Notes under the pieces: generated by a model
What the model was told of the DNA's origin: nothing
What the model saw: only the letters and a program-made list of their open reading frames with translations
Database searches by the model: none
NCBI GenBank assembly: GCA_937967345.1
Contig: CALBTN010000449.1
Location: 1-7,349, forward strand
Length of the DNA stretch: 7,349 bases
Direction of reading: 5' to 3'
Source: an uncultured Rubrivivax sp.
GTDB taxonomy: Bacteria > Pseudomonadota > Gammaproteobacteria > Burkholderiales > Burkholderiaceae_C
Position numbers and translations under genes: made by a program
Shown here: positions 1-6,347 of the stretch, one piece after another
How positions within the stretch are numbered: the stretch's first letter is position 1
Layout of the letters: each line of letters opens with the position of its first letter

Positions 1-1608
1 GCAGGTCTTGCAGTGCACCCAGTTCTGGGCGTTGATGACGAGCCGGTCGCTGCCGTCGTCGTCCTTGACGAACTCGTACACGCCGGCCGGGCAGTAGCGC
101 GACTCGGGCCCGGCGTAGCGCGCCAGGTTGACGCTGACCGGCACGGTCGGGTCTTTCAGCGTCAGGTGCGCGGGCTGGTTTTCCTCGTGGTTGGTGTTGC
201 TGATGAACACGCTGGACAGGCGGTCAAACGTGAGCTTGCCGTCGGGCTTGGGGTAGTCGATCGGCTGGCATTCGGCCGCGGGCTTCAGGTACAGGTGGTC
301 GGCCTTTTCGCGGTGCAGCGTCCACGGCGGGTTCTTGATGCCCAGCTTGGGCAGCAGCCACTGCTCGATGCCGGTCATCAGCGTGCCGATGACGAAGCCC
401 TTCTTGAACCACTGCTTGAAGTTGCGCGAGCGCTGCAGCTCCTCGTGCAGCCAGCTGTGCTGGAAGCTGTCGGGAAAATCAGCCAGCTCGTCGCCGCTGC
501 GCCCGCTTTGCAAGGCGGCGAAGGCCGCCTCGGCGCACAGCATGCCGGTCTTCATCGCCGCGTGGCTGCCCTTGATCCGGCTGGCGTTGAGGAAGCCGGC
601 GTCGCAGCCCAGCAGCGCGCCGCCGGGGAACACCACCTTGGGCAGGCTCAGGATGCCGCCGGCGGTGATGGCGCGCGCGCCGTAGCCGATGCGCTTGCCG
701 CCTTCGATGTGCGCGCGGATGGAAGGGTGCGTCTTCCAGCGCTGCATCTCCTCGAAGGGGCTCAAGAACGGGTTCTTGTAGTCCAGGCCGACCACGTAGC
801 CCAGCGTGACCTTGTTGCCTTCCAGGTGGTACAGGAAACCGCCGCCATAGGTGTCGTTGTCCACCGGCCAGCCGGCGGTGTGCACCACGCGGCCCGGCTT
901 GGCCTTGGACGGATCGACCTCCCACAGCTCCTTGATGCCGATGGCGTAGCTTTGCGGGTCGCGCCCGGTGTCGAGCTTGTACTTGGCGATCAGCTGCTTG
1001 CCCAGGTGGCCGCGCGCGCCTTCGGCGAACAGCGTGTACTTGCCGAGCAGCTCCATGCCGAGCTGGAAGTTGTCGGTCGGCTCGCCGTCCTTGCCGATGC
1101 CCAGATTGCCGGTGGCCACGCCGCGCACCGCGCCCTTGTCGTCGTACAGCACCTCGGCGCCGGCGAAGCCGGGGAAGATCTCCACGCCCAGGCTTTCGGC
1201 CTGCTCGCCCAGCCACTTGGTGACCGCGCCCAGACTGATCACGTAGTTGCCCTGGTTGTGCATGCACTCGGGCACGAAGAAGTCGGGCGTGCGCGTGCTG
1301 CTGGCCTCGCGCAGGATCAGCACGTCATCGCCGCTGACCGGCTGGTTCAGCGGCGCGCCCTTGTCCTTCCAGTCGGGGAACAGCTCGGCCATCGCGCGCG
1401 GGTCCATCACCGCGCCGCTGAGGATGTGCGCGCCGGGCTCGGAGCCCTTTTCCAGCACCACCACCGACACTTCGGCGCCGGCCGCGGCGGCGAGCTGCTT
1501 GAGCCTGATCGCCGCCGACAGCCCCGCCGGCCCGGCGCCGACCACGACCACGTCGTACTCCATCGATTCGCGCGGGCCGTAGGTGTCGAGGATCTGTTGC
1601 GGGGTCAT
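1..1608 (-). CDS. etf-QO: Electron transfer flavoprotein-ubiquinone oxidoreductase (ETF-QO), 3' end cut by window
   Basis: Inner-membrane flavoprotein that passes electrons from reduced ETF (fed by acyl-CoA and amino-acid dehydrogenases) to ubiquinone. 536 residues are visible; relatives run about 540-570, so only a short tail is missing. Residues 20-29 read VVVVGAGPAG, an FAD-binding Rossmann motif, followed by EKGSEPGAHILSGAV, typical of the family. GCDAGFLN at 334-341 matches the conserved C-terminal FAD and quinone region. The C-terminal ferredoxin-like part has CPAGVYE (C506) and WVHCKTC (C533, C536). The family normally has a cysteine where W530 stands, giving four 4Fe-4S ligands; here one is missing. 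The start at 1608 is supported by GGGAG seven bases upstream; an in-frame ATG at 1563 (residue 16) is possible but less likely. It is transcribed divergently from the SDR gene. Family assignment is very secure. Confidence 0.95.
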   Translation of the reverse strand, partial: MTPQQILDTYGPRESMEYDVVVVGAGPAGLSAAIRLKQLAAAAGAEVSVVVLEKGSEPGAHILSGAVMDPRAMAELFPDWKDKGAPLNQPVSGDDVLILREASSTRTPDFFVPECMHNQGNYVISLGAVTKWLGEQAESLGVEIFPGFAGAEVLYDDKGAVRGVATGNLGIGKDGEPTDNFQLGMELLGKYTLFAEGARGHLGKQLIAKYKLDTGRDPQSYAIGIKELWEVDPSKAKPGRVVHTAGWPVDNDTYGGGFLYHLEGNKVTLGYVVGLDYKNPFLSPFEEMQRWKTHPSIRAHIEGGKRIGYGARAITAGGILSLPKVVFPGGALLGCDAGFLNASRIKGSHAAMKTGMLCAEAAFAALQSGRSGDELADFPDSFQHSWLHEELQRSRNFKQWFKKGFVIGTLMTGIEQWLLPKLGIKNPPWTLHREKADHLYLKPAAECQPIDYPKPDGKLTFDRLSSVFISNTNHEENQPAHLTLKDPTVPVSVNLARYAGPESRYCPAGVYEFVKDDDGSDRLVINAQNWVHCKTC

Positions 1609-1640
1609 GCCTGGGCTCCCATGTCTTCGGTACAGCCCCG

Positions 1641-1682
1641 ATTCTAACGGGCGCATGTCAAAAAACGAACGATCGTGCTTTT
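1641..1682 (-). promoter_or_regulatory. Candidate promoter and operator palindrome upstream of ETF-QO
   Basis: An imperfect palindrome centred between 1672 and 1673 spans 1663-1682. Eight of ten base pairs match around the perfect core ACGATCGT (1669-1676), and the arms end in A and T runs. On the minus strand a TAGAAT hexamer (1646-1641) could be the -10 of the ETF-QO promoter. A 17-bp spacer would put the -35 (TTCGTT, poor) at 1669-1664, inside the palindrome. A perfect TTGACA also occurs at 1661-1656, but it lies only 9 bp from TAGAAT, so the two cannot pair. The palindrome has the size and shape of a TetR-family operator. ETF-QO is often controlled with fatty-acid or branched-chain amino-acid breakdown genes, so such control would make sense, but this is inference. 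Confidence 0.4.
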
Positions 1683-1748
1683 CTGCCGGAATGCGCGGCC
1701 GCCGCCCGGCGCGGGCAGCGTCGCGGGCGCCTTCGCGCGCCAGGCCGC

Positions 1749-1780
1749 GTGCTATCGTGCCCCGCACTGGGCAAGGAGGA
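1749..1780 (+). promoter_or_regulatory. Ribosome binding site and weak -10-like element for the SDR gene
   Basis: AAGGAGGA at 1773-1780 is a near-perfect Shine-Dalgarno sequence. It lies close to the ATG at 1784 (four bases after AGGAGG) and fixes that start, rejecting longer in-frame readings that begin as far back as 1583. Upstream, TATCGT at 1753-1758 preceded by TG (1750-1751) resembles an extended -10, but no convincing -35 is seen, so the promoter part is weak. Confidence 0.5.
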
Positions 1781-1783
1781 TTC

Positions 1784-2566
1784 ATGAGCTACGACATCGA
1801 TCTGTCGGGCCGCGTCGCGATGGTCACCGGTGCTTCCAGCGGCCTGGGCGCGCAGTTCGCGCGCACGCTGGCCAAGGCCGGCGCCGGGGTGGTGCTGGCG
1901 GCACGGCGCATCGAGCGGCTGAAGACGCTGCGCGCCGAGATCGAGGCCGACGGCGGCGACGCGCACGTGGTCGAGCTCGACGTCACCGACACCGACAGCA
2001 TCAAGTCGGCGGTGGCGCACGCCGAGACCGAGATGGGCACGCTGGACATCTTGGTCAACAACTCGGGCGTGAGCCGCACGCAAAAGCTGGTCGACGTCGC
2101 CCCCGGCGACTACGACCACGTGATGGACACCAACACCCGCGGCGCGTTCTTCGTCGCGCAGGAGGTCGGCAAGCGCATGATCGCGCGCTCGGTGGGCGCA
2201 GCGCCCGGCACCTTCATCGGCGGGCGCATCGTCAACGTCGCGTCGATGGCCGGCTTGCGCGTGCTCGGCCAGATCGGCGTGTACGCGATGAGCAAGGCCG
2301 CGGTGGTGCACATGACGCGCGCGATGGCGCTGGAGTGGGGCCGCTACGGCATCAACGTCAACGCGCTGTGCCCGGGCTACATCGACACCGAGATCAACCA
2401 CCACCACTGGCACACCGAGGCCGGCAAGCGGCTGATGCAGATGCTGCCGCGCAAGCGTGTGGGCCAACCGCAGGATCTGGACGTGGTGCTGATGATGCTG
2501 TGTGCCAACGAAAGCCGCTTCATCAACGGCGCGGTCATCTCCGCCGACGACGGCTACGGCGTCTGA
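1784..2566 (+). CDS. SDR-family NAD(P)-dependent oxidoreductase
   Basis: 260-residue classical short-chain dehydrogenase/reductase, the usual length for the family. It shows the cofactor motif TGASSGLG (15-22), NNSG (92-95, a variant of NNAG), N117, catalytic S154, and YxxxK with Y167 and K171. PG at 197-198 is also typical. Arginines 41-42 after the second beta strand suggest NADP(H) preference. The enzyme should reduce a ketone or oxidise an alcohol in the cytoplasm; the substrate cannot be told from sequence, though a 3-oxoacyl or 3-hydroxyacyl thioester is plausible next to ETF-QO and a thioesterase. A histidine-rich stretch, INHHHWH (204-210), lies in the substrate-binding loop after the PG motif. 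It is the first gene of a likely four-gene operon, with a strong ribosome binding site. The family is certain; the exact function is not. Confidence 0.93.
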   Translation: MSYDIDLSGRVAMVTGASSGLGAQFARTLAKAGAGVVLAARRIERLKTLRAEIEADGGDAHVVELDVTDTDSIKSAVAHAETEMGTLDILVNNSGVSRTQKLVDVAPGDYDHVMDTNTRGAFFVAQEVGKRMIARSVGAAPGTFIGGRIVNVASMAGLRVLGQIGVYAMSKAAVVHMTRAMALEWGRYGINVNALCPGYIDTEINHHHWHTEAGKRLMQMLPRKRVGQPQDLDVVLMMLCANESRFINGAVISADDGYGV

Positions 2567-2579
2567 AGGCGCCGGCCCG

Positions 2580-3239
2580 ATGCGCGCACTGACGCCGCTG
2601 GAAGCCCGCGTGCTGGGCGTGCTGGTGGAAAAGCAGCACACCGTGCCCGACACCTACCCGCTGTCGCTGAACGCGCTGCTGGCCGGGTGCAACCAGAAGA
2701 CCGCGCGCGATCCGGTGATCAACGCCACCGAGGCCGAGGTCATGACCGCGCTGGACGGCCTGAAGAGCCTGAGTCTGGTGTTCGAGGGTTCCAGCAGCCG
2801 CGTCGCGCGCTACGAGCACAACATGGCGCGGGTGTACGCGCTGCCGGCAGCGTCGGTGGCGCTGCTGGCCACGCTGATGCTGCGCGGGCCGCAGACCGCG
2901 GCCGAGCTGCGCGCGCACAGCGAGCGGCTGCACCGCTTCGCCGACATCTCGTCGGTCGAGGGTTTCCTCGACGAACTGGCCGCGAAGGAGCCGGCGCGGG
3001 TGCTGAAGCTGCCGCGCGCACCGGGCGCGCGCGAAGCGCGCTGGGCGCATCTGCTGTGCGGCGAGCTGGCGATCGACGCCGCCGCGGCCGTGCCGCAGGA
3101 AGGCGGCGCCGGCACCAGCATCGCGGCCGGCGAGATCGCCGCGCTGAAGGCCGAACTCACGCGCCAGGCAGACGATCTGGCGCGGCTGCGGCAGTGGTCG
3201 CAGCGCGTCGCCGCCGAGCTCGGCATCGACCCTCCCTGA
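2580..3239 (+). CDS. yceH: YceH family protein (DUF480), tandem winged-helix fold
   Basis: 219 residues, close to the roughly 215 of E. coli YceH. The N-terminus (LTPLEARVLGVLVEKQ) and the signature LSLNALLAGCNQKTARDPV (28-46) are diagnostic for DUF480. The family is known structurally as two winged-helix modules, which suggests nucleic-acid or protein binding, but its cellular role is not established. The C-terminus (about 180-215) is rich in heptad-like A, L and E residues and probably forms a short coiled coil, as in relatives. The ATG at 2580 lies 13 bp after the SDR stop, with AAGG at 2566-2569 as a weak ribosome binding site ten bases upstream. An in-frame ATG at 2502 would overlap the SDR gene and lies outside the conserved domain. 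Co-transcription with its neighbours is likely from spacing. Confidence 0.92.
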   Translation: MRALTPLEARVLGVLVEKQHTVPDTYPLSLNALLAGCNQKTARDPVINATEAEVMTALDGLKSLSLVFEGSSSRVARYEHNMARVYALPAASVALLATLMLRGPQTAAELRAHSERLHRFADISSVEGFLDELAAKEPARVLKLPRAPGAREARWAHLLCGELAIDAAAAVPQEGGAGTSIAAGEIAALKAELTRQADDLARLRQWSQRVAAELGIDPP

Positions 3240-3255
3240 CCACGGTGGCCGCGAC

Positions 3256-3681
3256 ATGCGCTTCGAGATCCCCGAACAGAAGAAGCTGGTGCACGAGATG
3301 CGCATCCCGATGCGCTGGGGCGACATGGACGCGATGGGCCATGTCAACAACACGCTGTACTTCCGCTACATGGAGGTGATCCGCATCGATTGGATCCACC
3401 GCGCGGGCGGCCCGATCGGCGGCGCCAGCGAAGGCGAGGGCATCGTCATCGTCAATGCGTTCTGCAACTTCATGCGCCAGCTCGAGTATCCCGGCGAGTT
3501 GCTGGCGCGCATGTTCACCGCCAACCCCGGGCGCAGCAGCTTCGACACCTACGTCACGCTCGAGCGCTGCGACCAGCCCGGCGAGCTCTATGCCGCCGGC
3601 GGCGCGACCACGGTGTGGTTGAACATCGCGCAGGCCAAGGCCGTGCCGATGCCGCAGTGGCTGCGCGAGATCGTCAGCTGA
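3256..3681 (+). CDS. Hotdog-fold acyl-CoA thioesterase (4HBT family)
   Basis: 141 residues, the usual size of a single-domain hotdog thioesterase. The motif RWGDMDAMGHVNNTLYFRYME (from residue 20) is the family active-site loop and helix; D25 aligns with the catalytic aspartate of 4-hydroxybenzoyl-CoA thioesterase (Asp17 in the Pseudomonas enzyme). Such enzymes hydrolyse acyl-CoA thioesters to free acid and CoA in the cytoplasm. The chain length or aromatic nature of the substrate is not predictable here. The ATG at 3256 is 16 bp past the YceH stop; only a weak GGTGG lies upstream, so translation may depend on coupling to the gene before it. The SDR gene two positions upstream fits acyl-CoA metabolism. 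The family is secure; the specific role is open. Confidence 0.92.
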   Translation: MRFEIPEQKKLVHEMRIPMRWGDMDAMGHVNNTLYFRYMEVIRIDWIHRAGGPIGGASEGEGIVIVNAFCNFMRQLEYPGELLARMFTANPGRSSFDTYVTLERCDQPGELYAAGGATTVWLNIAQAKAVPMPQWLREIVS

Positions 3682-3701
3682 GTGCGGCGGCCGACGGGCC
3701 C

Positions 3702-5630
3702 GTGATCGGCATCGCAGCCGCGTCGCAGCAACAGGCGTATCGCACCGACATCCAGGCATTGCGTGGCATTGCGGTGCTGCTGGTGGTGTTCTATCACCTC
3801 GGCTGGTTCGGCCTGGACGGCGGCTTCCTGGGCGTGGACGTGTTCTTCGTCGTCTCGGGCTACGTCATCACGAAGCTGATCCAGGCGCGTGCGGCCGAGG
3901 GCCGCTTCAGCGTGCGCGAGTTCTACCGGCGCCGCGCCTGGCGCTTGCTGCCGGCGCTGCTGGTCACGCTGGCGCTGAGCGCGCTGGCCGCGCGCTGGCT
4001 GCTGACCGAGATCGACCTGCAGGCCTTTGCCGATCAGGGACTGGGCGCGCTGCTGCTCGTCGCCAACGTCGTCCTGTGGCAGCAGGGCGGCTACTTCGAT
4101 GCGCCCGCCGAGATGAAGCCGCTGCTGCATCTGTGGTCGCTGAGCATCGAGCAGCAGTTCTACCTGCTGTTTCCCTGGTTGTTCATCGGCGCGGCGGCGC
4201 GCCACCGGCTGCGCTGGCTGGCCCTGGCCACCGGCCTGAGCCTGGGGCTGGCGCTGCTGCTGGCCGCGCGTGCGCCGGATGCGGCGTTCTACCTGCTGCC
4301 CACGCGCGCCTGGCAGTTTGGCCTGGGCGCGCTGGCTGCGGCCGGCGTGACGGCGGATGCGCCGGTGCGCGCGCTCGGGCGGGGGCTGTCGCTGCTGGCA
4401 CTGGGCACACTGCTGGTGCCGGCGATGTCGCCGCTGAGCCCGTGGCATCCGGGCGTCGACGCGATTTGCGTGGGCGCGGCCACCGCTGCCTTGCTGCGCT
4501 GGCCGAGCCGCTGGCTGGCCGAAGGCGCGGCGGCACGCTGGCTTGCCGGCTGCGGCGCGATCTCGCATTCCTTGTACCTGGTGCACTGGCCGCTGCTGGC
4601 GTTCTATCGCCACCATGTGCTTGGCCAGGCGCTGCGGTTGACCGAAACGGTGGTCTTGTTCGTCGTGGCCCTTGTGCTGGCGCTGGCCTTGCACGTTGGC
4701 ATCGAGCGCCCGCTGCGGCACACGCCGCGCGGCGCCACGCGCCGCCTGGGTGCGCTCGGCGCGTCGGCGCTGGCGCTGACGCTGTGGTGTGGCGCAGCCA
4801 GGGCACACGACGAGCTGCCGGTCATCGACTGGGCGCACGAGCGCCGGCCCAACCATGGCCTGTCGATCGAATGCGAGTACGACGGCATGTTCGTGCCTCG
4901 GCCGCGCTGCATGACCACGCCGAACCCGTCGCTGCTGGTGTGGGGCGACAGCGTGGCCATGCAGTACGTTGCCGGCTTGGCCGCCGGCCTGGCAGGGCGG
5001 CAAGGGCTGGTGCAGGCCACGATGAGCACCTGCGGCCCGGTGCTGGACGTTGCGCCGGTCTACAGCGGGCGGCTCGGCGAGGCATGGGCACGCCGCTGCA
5101 TGGCCTTCAACGACGCAGTGTTCGCCTGGGTGGCTGCGCAGCCGGGCATCACCCACGTGCTGCTGGCCGCGCGCTTCGTCCACTACGTCGAGCCGGGGCA
5201 AAAGCTGCTGATGCGCCAGGGGCTGCGGCCGCAGGCGCTTGTATTCGCCAAGCCGCTGCTGGCCGAGACGGTGCGGCGCCTGGCTGCGGCGGGCAAGAAG
5301 GTGGTGATCGTGGCGCCGCCGCCCGACGCGGGCTTCGACGTCGGCGCCTGCACCGAGCGCGCGCTGCGCCACAAGTCGATAGGCCGGCGCAGCAGCTGCG
5401 ACATCGATCGCGCGGCCTACGAGACCTTGAACCGCGATGCCATCGCGTTGATTCGCTCGGCGCCGGCGCCGGCGCGCGTGCTGTGGCCCAGCGACTTGCT
5501 GTGCGATGCGGCGCGATGCGCGGTGCTGATCGACAAGCTGCCGATCTACCGCGACGCAGCGCACCTGTCGTACCGCGGCTCGGTGCTGTTCGCGCAGCGC
5601 TTCAGGCTCGCGTCCAAGGTGCTCGAATGA
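3702..5630 (+). CDS. Membrane acyltransferase with C-terminal SGNH domain (OafA/YrhL type)
   Basis: About 642 residues with the two-part build of OafA-type O-acyltransferases. The N-terminal acyltransferase-3 domain (about 14-365) opens with YRTDIQALRGIAVLLVVFYH, including H32, and continues with GGFLGVDVFFVVSGY (40-54) and SLSIEQQFYLLFPW (146 onward, with E150). It holds roughly ten hydrophobic segments, the last near 349-363. The periplasmic SGNH domain follows, with GDS at 415-417 (nucleophile S417) and DAAHLS giving D618 and H621. Family members move an acyl group, usually acetyl, across the inner membrane onto lipopolysaccharide, capsule or another glycan; the acceptor here is unknown. 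No ATG fits: GTG at 3702, 20 bp after the thioesterase stop, is the best start because it lies just before the conserved motif, but it lacks a clear ribosome binding site. It ends 29 bp from the convergent regulator gene. Confidence 0.93.
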   Translation: MIGIAAASQQQAYRTDIQALRGIAVLLVVFYHLGWFGLDGGFLGVDVFFVVSGYVITKLIQARAAEGRFSVREFYRRRAWRLLPALLVTLALSALAARWLLTEIDLQAFADQGLGALLLVANVVLWQQGGYFDAPAEMKPLLHLWSLSIEQQFYLLFPWLFIGAAARHRLRWLALATGLSLGLALLLAARAPDAAFYLLPTRAWQFGLGALAAAGVTADAPVRALGRGLSLLALGTLLVPAMSPLSPWHPGVDAICVGAATAALLRWPSRWLAEGAAARWLAGCGAISHSLYLVHWPLLAFYRHHVLGQALRLTETVVLFVVALVLALALHVGIERPLRHTPRGATRRLGALGASALALTLWCGAARAHDELPVIDWAHERRPNHGLSIECEYDGMFVPRPRCMTTPNPSLLVWGDSVAMQYVAGLAAGLAGRQGLVQATMSTCGPVLDVAPVYSGRLGEAWARRCMAFNDAVFAWVAAQPGITHVLLAARFVHYVEPGQKLLMRQGLRPQALVFAKPLLAETVRRLAAAGKKVVIVAPPPDAGFDVGACTERALRHKSIGRRSSCDIDRAAYETLNRDAIALIRSAPAPARVLWPSDLLCDAARCAVLIDKLPIYRDAAHLSYRGSVLFAQRFRLASKVLE

Positions 5631-5659
5631 CCGCCGCGGTGCGTGCGCCGGCTTCAGGT

Positions 5660-6208
5660 TCAGCCGCCGAGCAGCTTGTTGACCAACTCGGCGGTGGATG
5701 ACGCCGCGAACTTGCGCATCAAGCGCGCGCGGTACACGTCGACGGTGCGCGGGCTGATGCCCAGGCGTTTGCCGATCAGCTTGCTGGTCTGGCCGTCGAT
5801 CAGCAGTGCGGCGATCTCGCGCTCGCGGGCGGTGAGCTCGACCCGCAGCGCGCGCCGCGACGACAGGTCCTCGAAGGCCCAGATGCCGGCCGCGTGCGGC
5901 TGCGCCGGGTCCAGCGCGCGGCCGCTGACGCGGCACCAGAACAGCTCGCCGGCGCGCTCGCCGCCCAGGCGCTTCATCACCCGGTCATCGGCGTAGCGGC
6001 CGTCGCGGCCCAGGCTGGCGGCGATGCGCTGGCCGGTGCGCTCGTACTCGTCGGGCGTCGGGTACAGCAGCTCGAACGATTGGCCCAGCAGCAACTCGCG
6101 CGTCGCGCCGAAGATCGCCAACGCCTGCGCATTGCAGTCGGTCATCAGCCGCTGGCGCGACAGCATCAGGCCGATGGGGGCAAGATCGAAGGCGGTGCGG
6201 TAGTCCAT
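5660..6208 (-). CDS. PAS domain and LuxR-type helix-turn-helix regulator
   Basis: 182-residue DNA-binding regulator. Residues 1-115 look like a PAS sensor domain (DLAPIGLMLSRQRLMTDCN, then the FELLYPTPDEYERTG and FWCRVSGRALD regions). Residues 123-180 are a LuxR/GerE helix-turn-helix (LTAREREIAALLIDGQTSK, then GISPRTVDVYRARLMRKF). There is no receiver domain, so this is not a classical response regulator; the PAS part may bind a small ligand or cofactor. It is divergent from scoAB, so local control of the CoA transferase and of itself is likely but inferred. The start is uncertain: MDYRTAF at 6208 begins at the PAS domain but has no ribosome binding site. The ATG at 6244 adds twelve proline-rich residues and has AGGG eight bases upstream, though that site lies in a small GGGC/GCCC hairpin (6245-6255). 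A start at 6349 would cross the operator. Confidence 0.88.
   Translation of the reverse strand: MDYRTAFDLAPIGLMLSRQRLMTDCNAQALAIFGATRELLLGQSFELLYPTPDEYERTGQRIAASLGRDGRYADDRVMKRLGGERAGELFWCRVSGRALDPAQPHAAGIWAFEDLSSRRALRVELTAREREIAALLIDGQTSKLIGKRLGISPRTVDVYRARLMRKFAASSTAELVNKLLGG
5664..5694. repeat. GC-rich inverted repeat at the convergent gene ends
   Basis: CCGCCGAG (5664-5671) and CTCGGCGG (5687-5694) are a perfect 8-bp inverted repeat around a 15-base spacer. It falls in the last codons of the regulator gene and begins about 34 bases after the acyltransferase stop. It could fold in transcripts from either strand and slow or stop polymerase between the convergent genes. No T run follows on either side, so it is not a standard intrinsic terminator and may be a chance result of GC-rich coding sequence. 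Confidence 0.3.
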
Positions 6209-6255
6209 TGGGGCGGGCCGTGGCGGTCGCGCGGGTGAGCGCATGGGCTGCGCCC

Positions 6256-6296
6256 TAGTCAATTCTACGTAATGACTACTTAATGGGTTACGTAGT
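6256..6296. promoter_or_regulatory. Divergent control region with paired TACGTA inverted repeat
   Basis: CTACGTAA (6265-6272) and TTACGTAG (6288-6295) are a perfect 8-bp inverted repeat separated by 15 bp. Each arm contains the self-complementary TACGTA, and the two centres are 23 bp apart, about two helical turns. A second inverted pair, TAGTCA (6256-6261) and TGACTA (6273-6278), flanks the first arm. This stretch is about 34% GC in a window that is far richer. A weak plus-strand promoter can be drawn (TAGTCA, 17 bp, CTTAAT at 6279-6284), which would put one TACGTA in the spacer and the other near the transcription start. On the minus strand TAGAAT (6267-6262) could serve the regulator gene. 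The symmetric paired layout suits a dimeric LuxR-type protein, and the adjacent PAS-LuxR gene is the obvious candidate; that assignment is inference. Confidence 0.55.
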
Positions 6297-6331
6297 ACGC
6301 TGCCGCACCACGTCAACGCAGCCGTCGCTGC

Positions 6332-6339
6332 AGGAGGGG
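6332..6339 (+). promoter_or_regulatory. Strong ribosome binding site of scoA
   Basis: AGGAGGGG ends eight bases before the ATG at 6348. It supports that start and suggests efficient translation of the CoA-transferase genes. Confidence 0.75.
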
Positions 6340-6347
6340 ACAAGGAC

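Noticed and set aside
13..1647. Plus-strand 544-residue open frame
   Set aside because: It is antisense to the clearly conserved ETF-QO gene, has low-complexity composition rich in A, R, H, V and Q, and shows no domain. Long antisense frames are expected at this GC content.
1658..2653. Minus-strand 331-residue frame over the SDR gene
   Set aside because: The plus strand has all SDR catalytic motifs and a strong ribosome binding site, while the minus frame has no recognisable domain.
3390..3701. Extended N-terminus of the acyltransferase beginning inside the thioesterase gene
   Set aside because: The added part is arginine-rich out-of-frame translation of the thioesterase; family homology begins only after 3702.
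5459..5480. Repetitive self-complementary GCCGGCGCC-like tract
   Set aside because: It encodes an alternating Ala-Pro stretch in the acyltransferase; the symmetry is explained by codon use.
3588..5936. Minus-strand 782-residue open frame
   Set aside because: It is antisense to the acyltransferase and overlaps the regulator in another frame. Its Q, R, A and H-rich composition with no motif marks it as a shadow.
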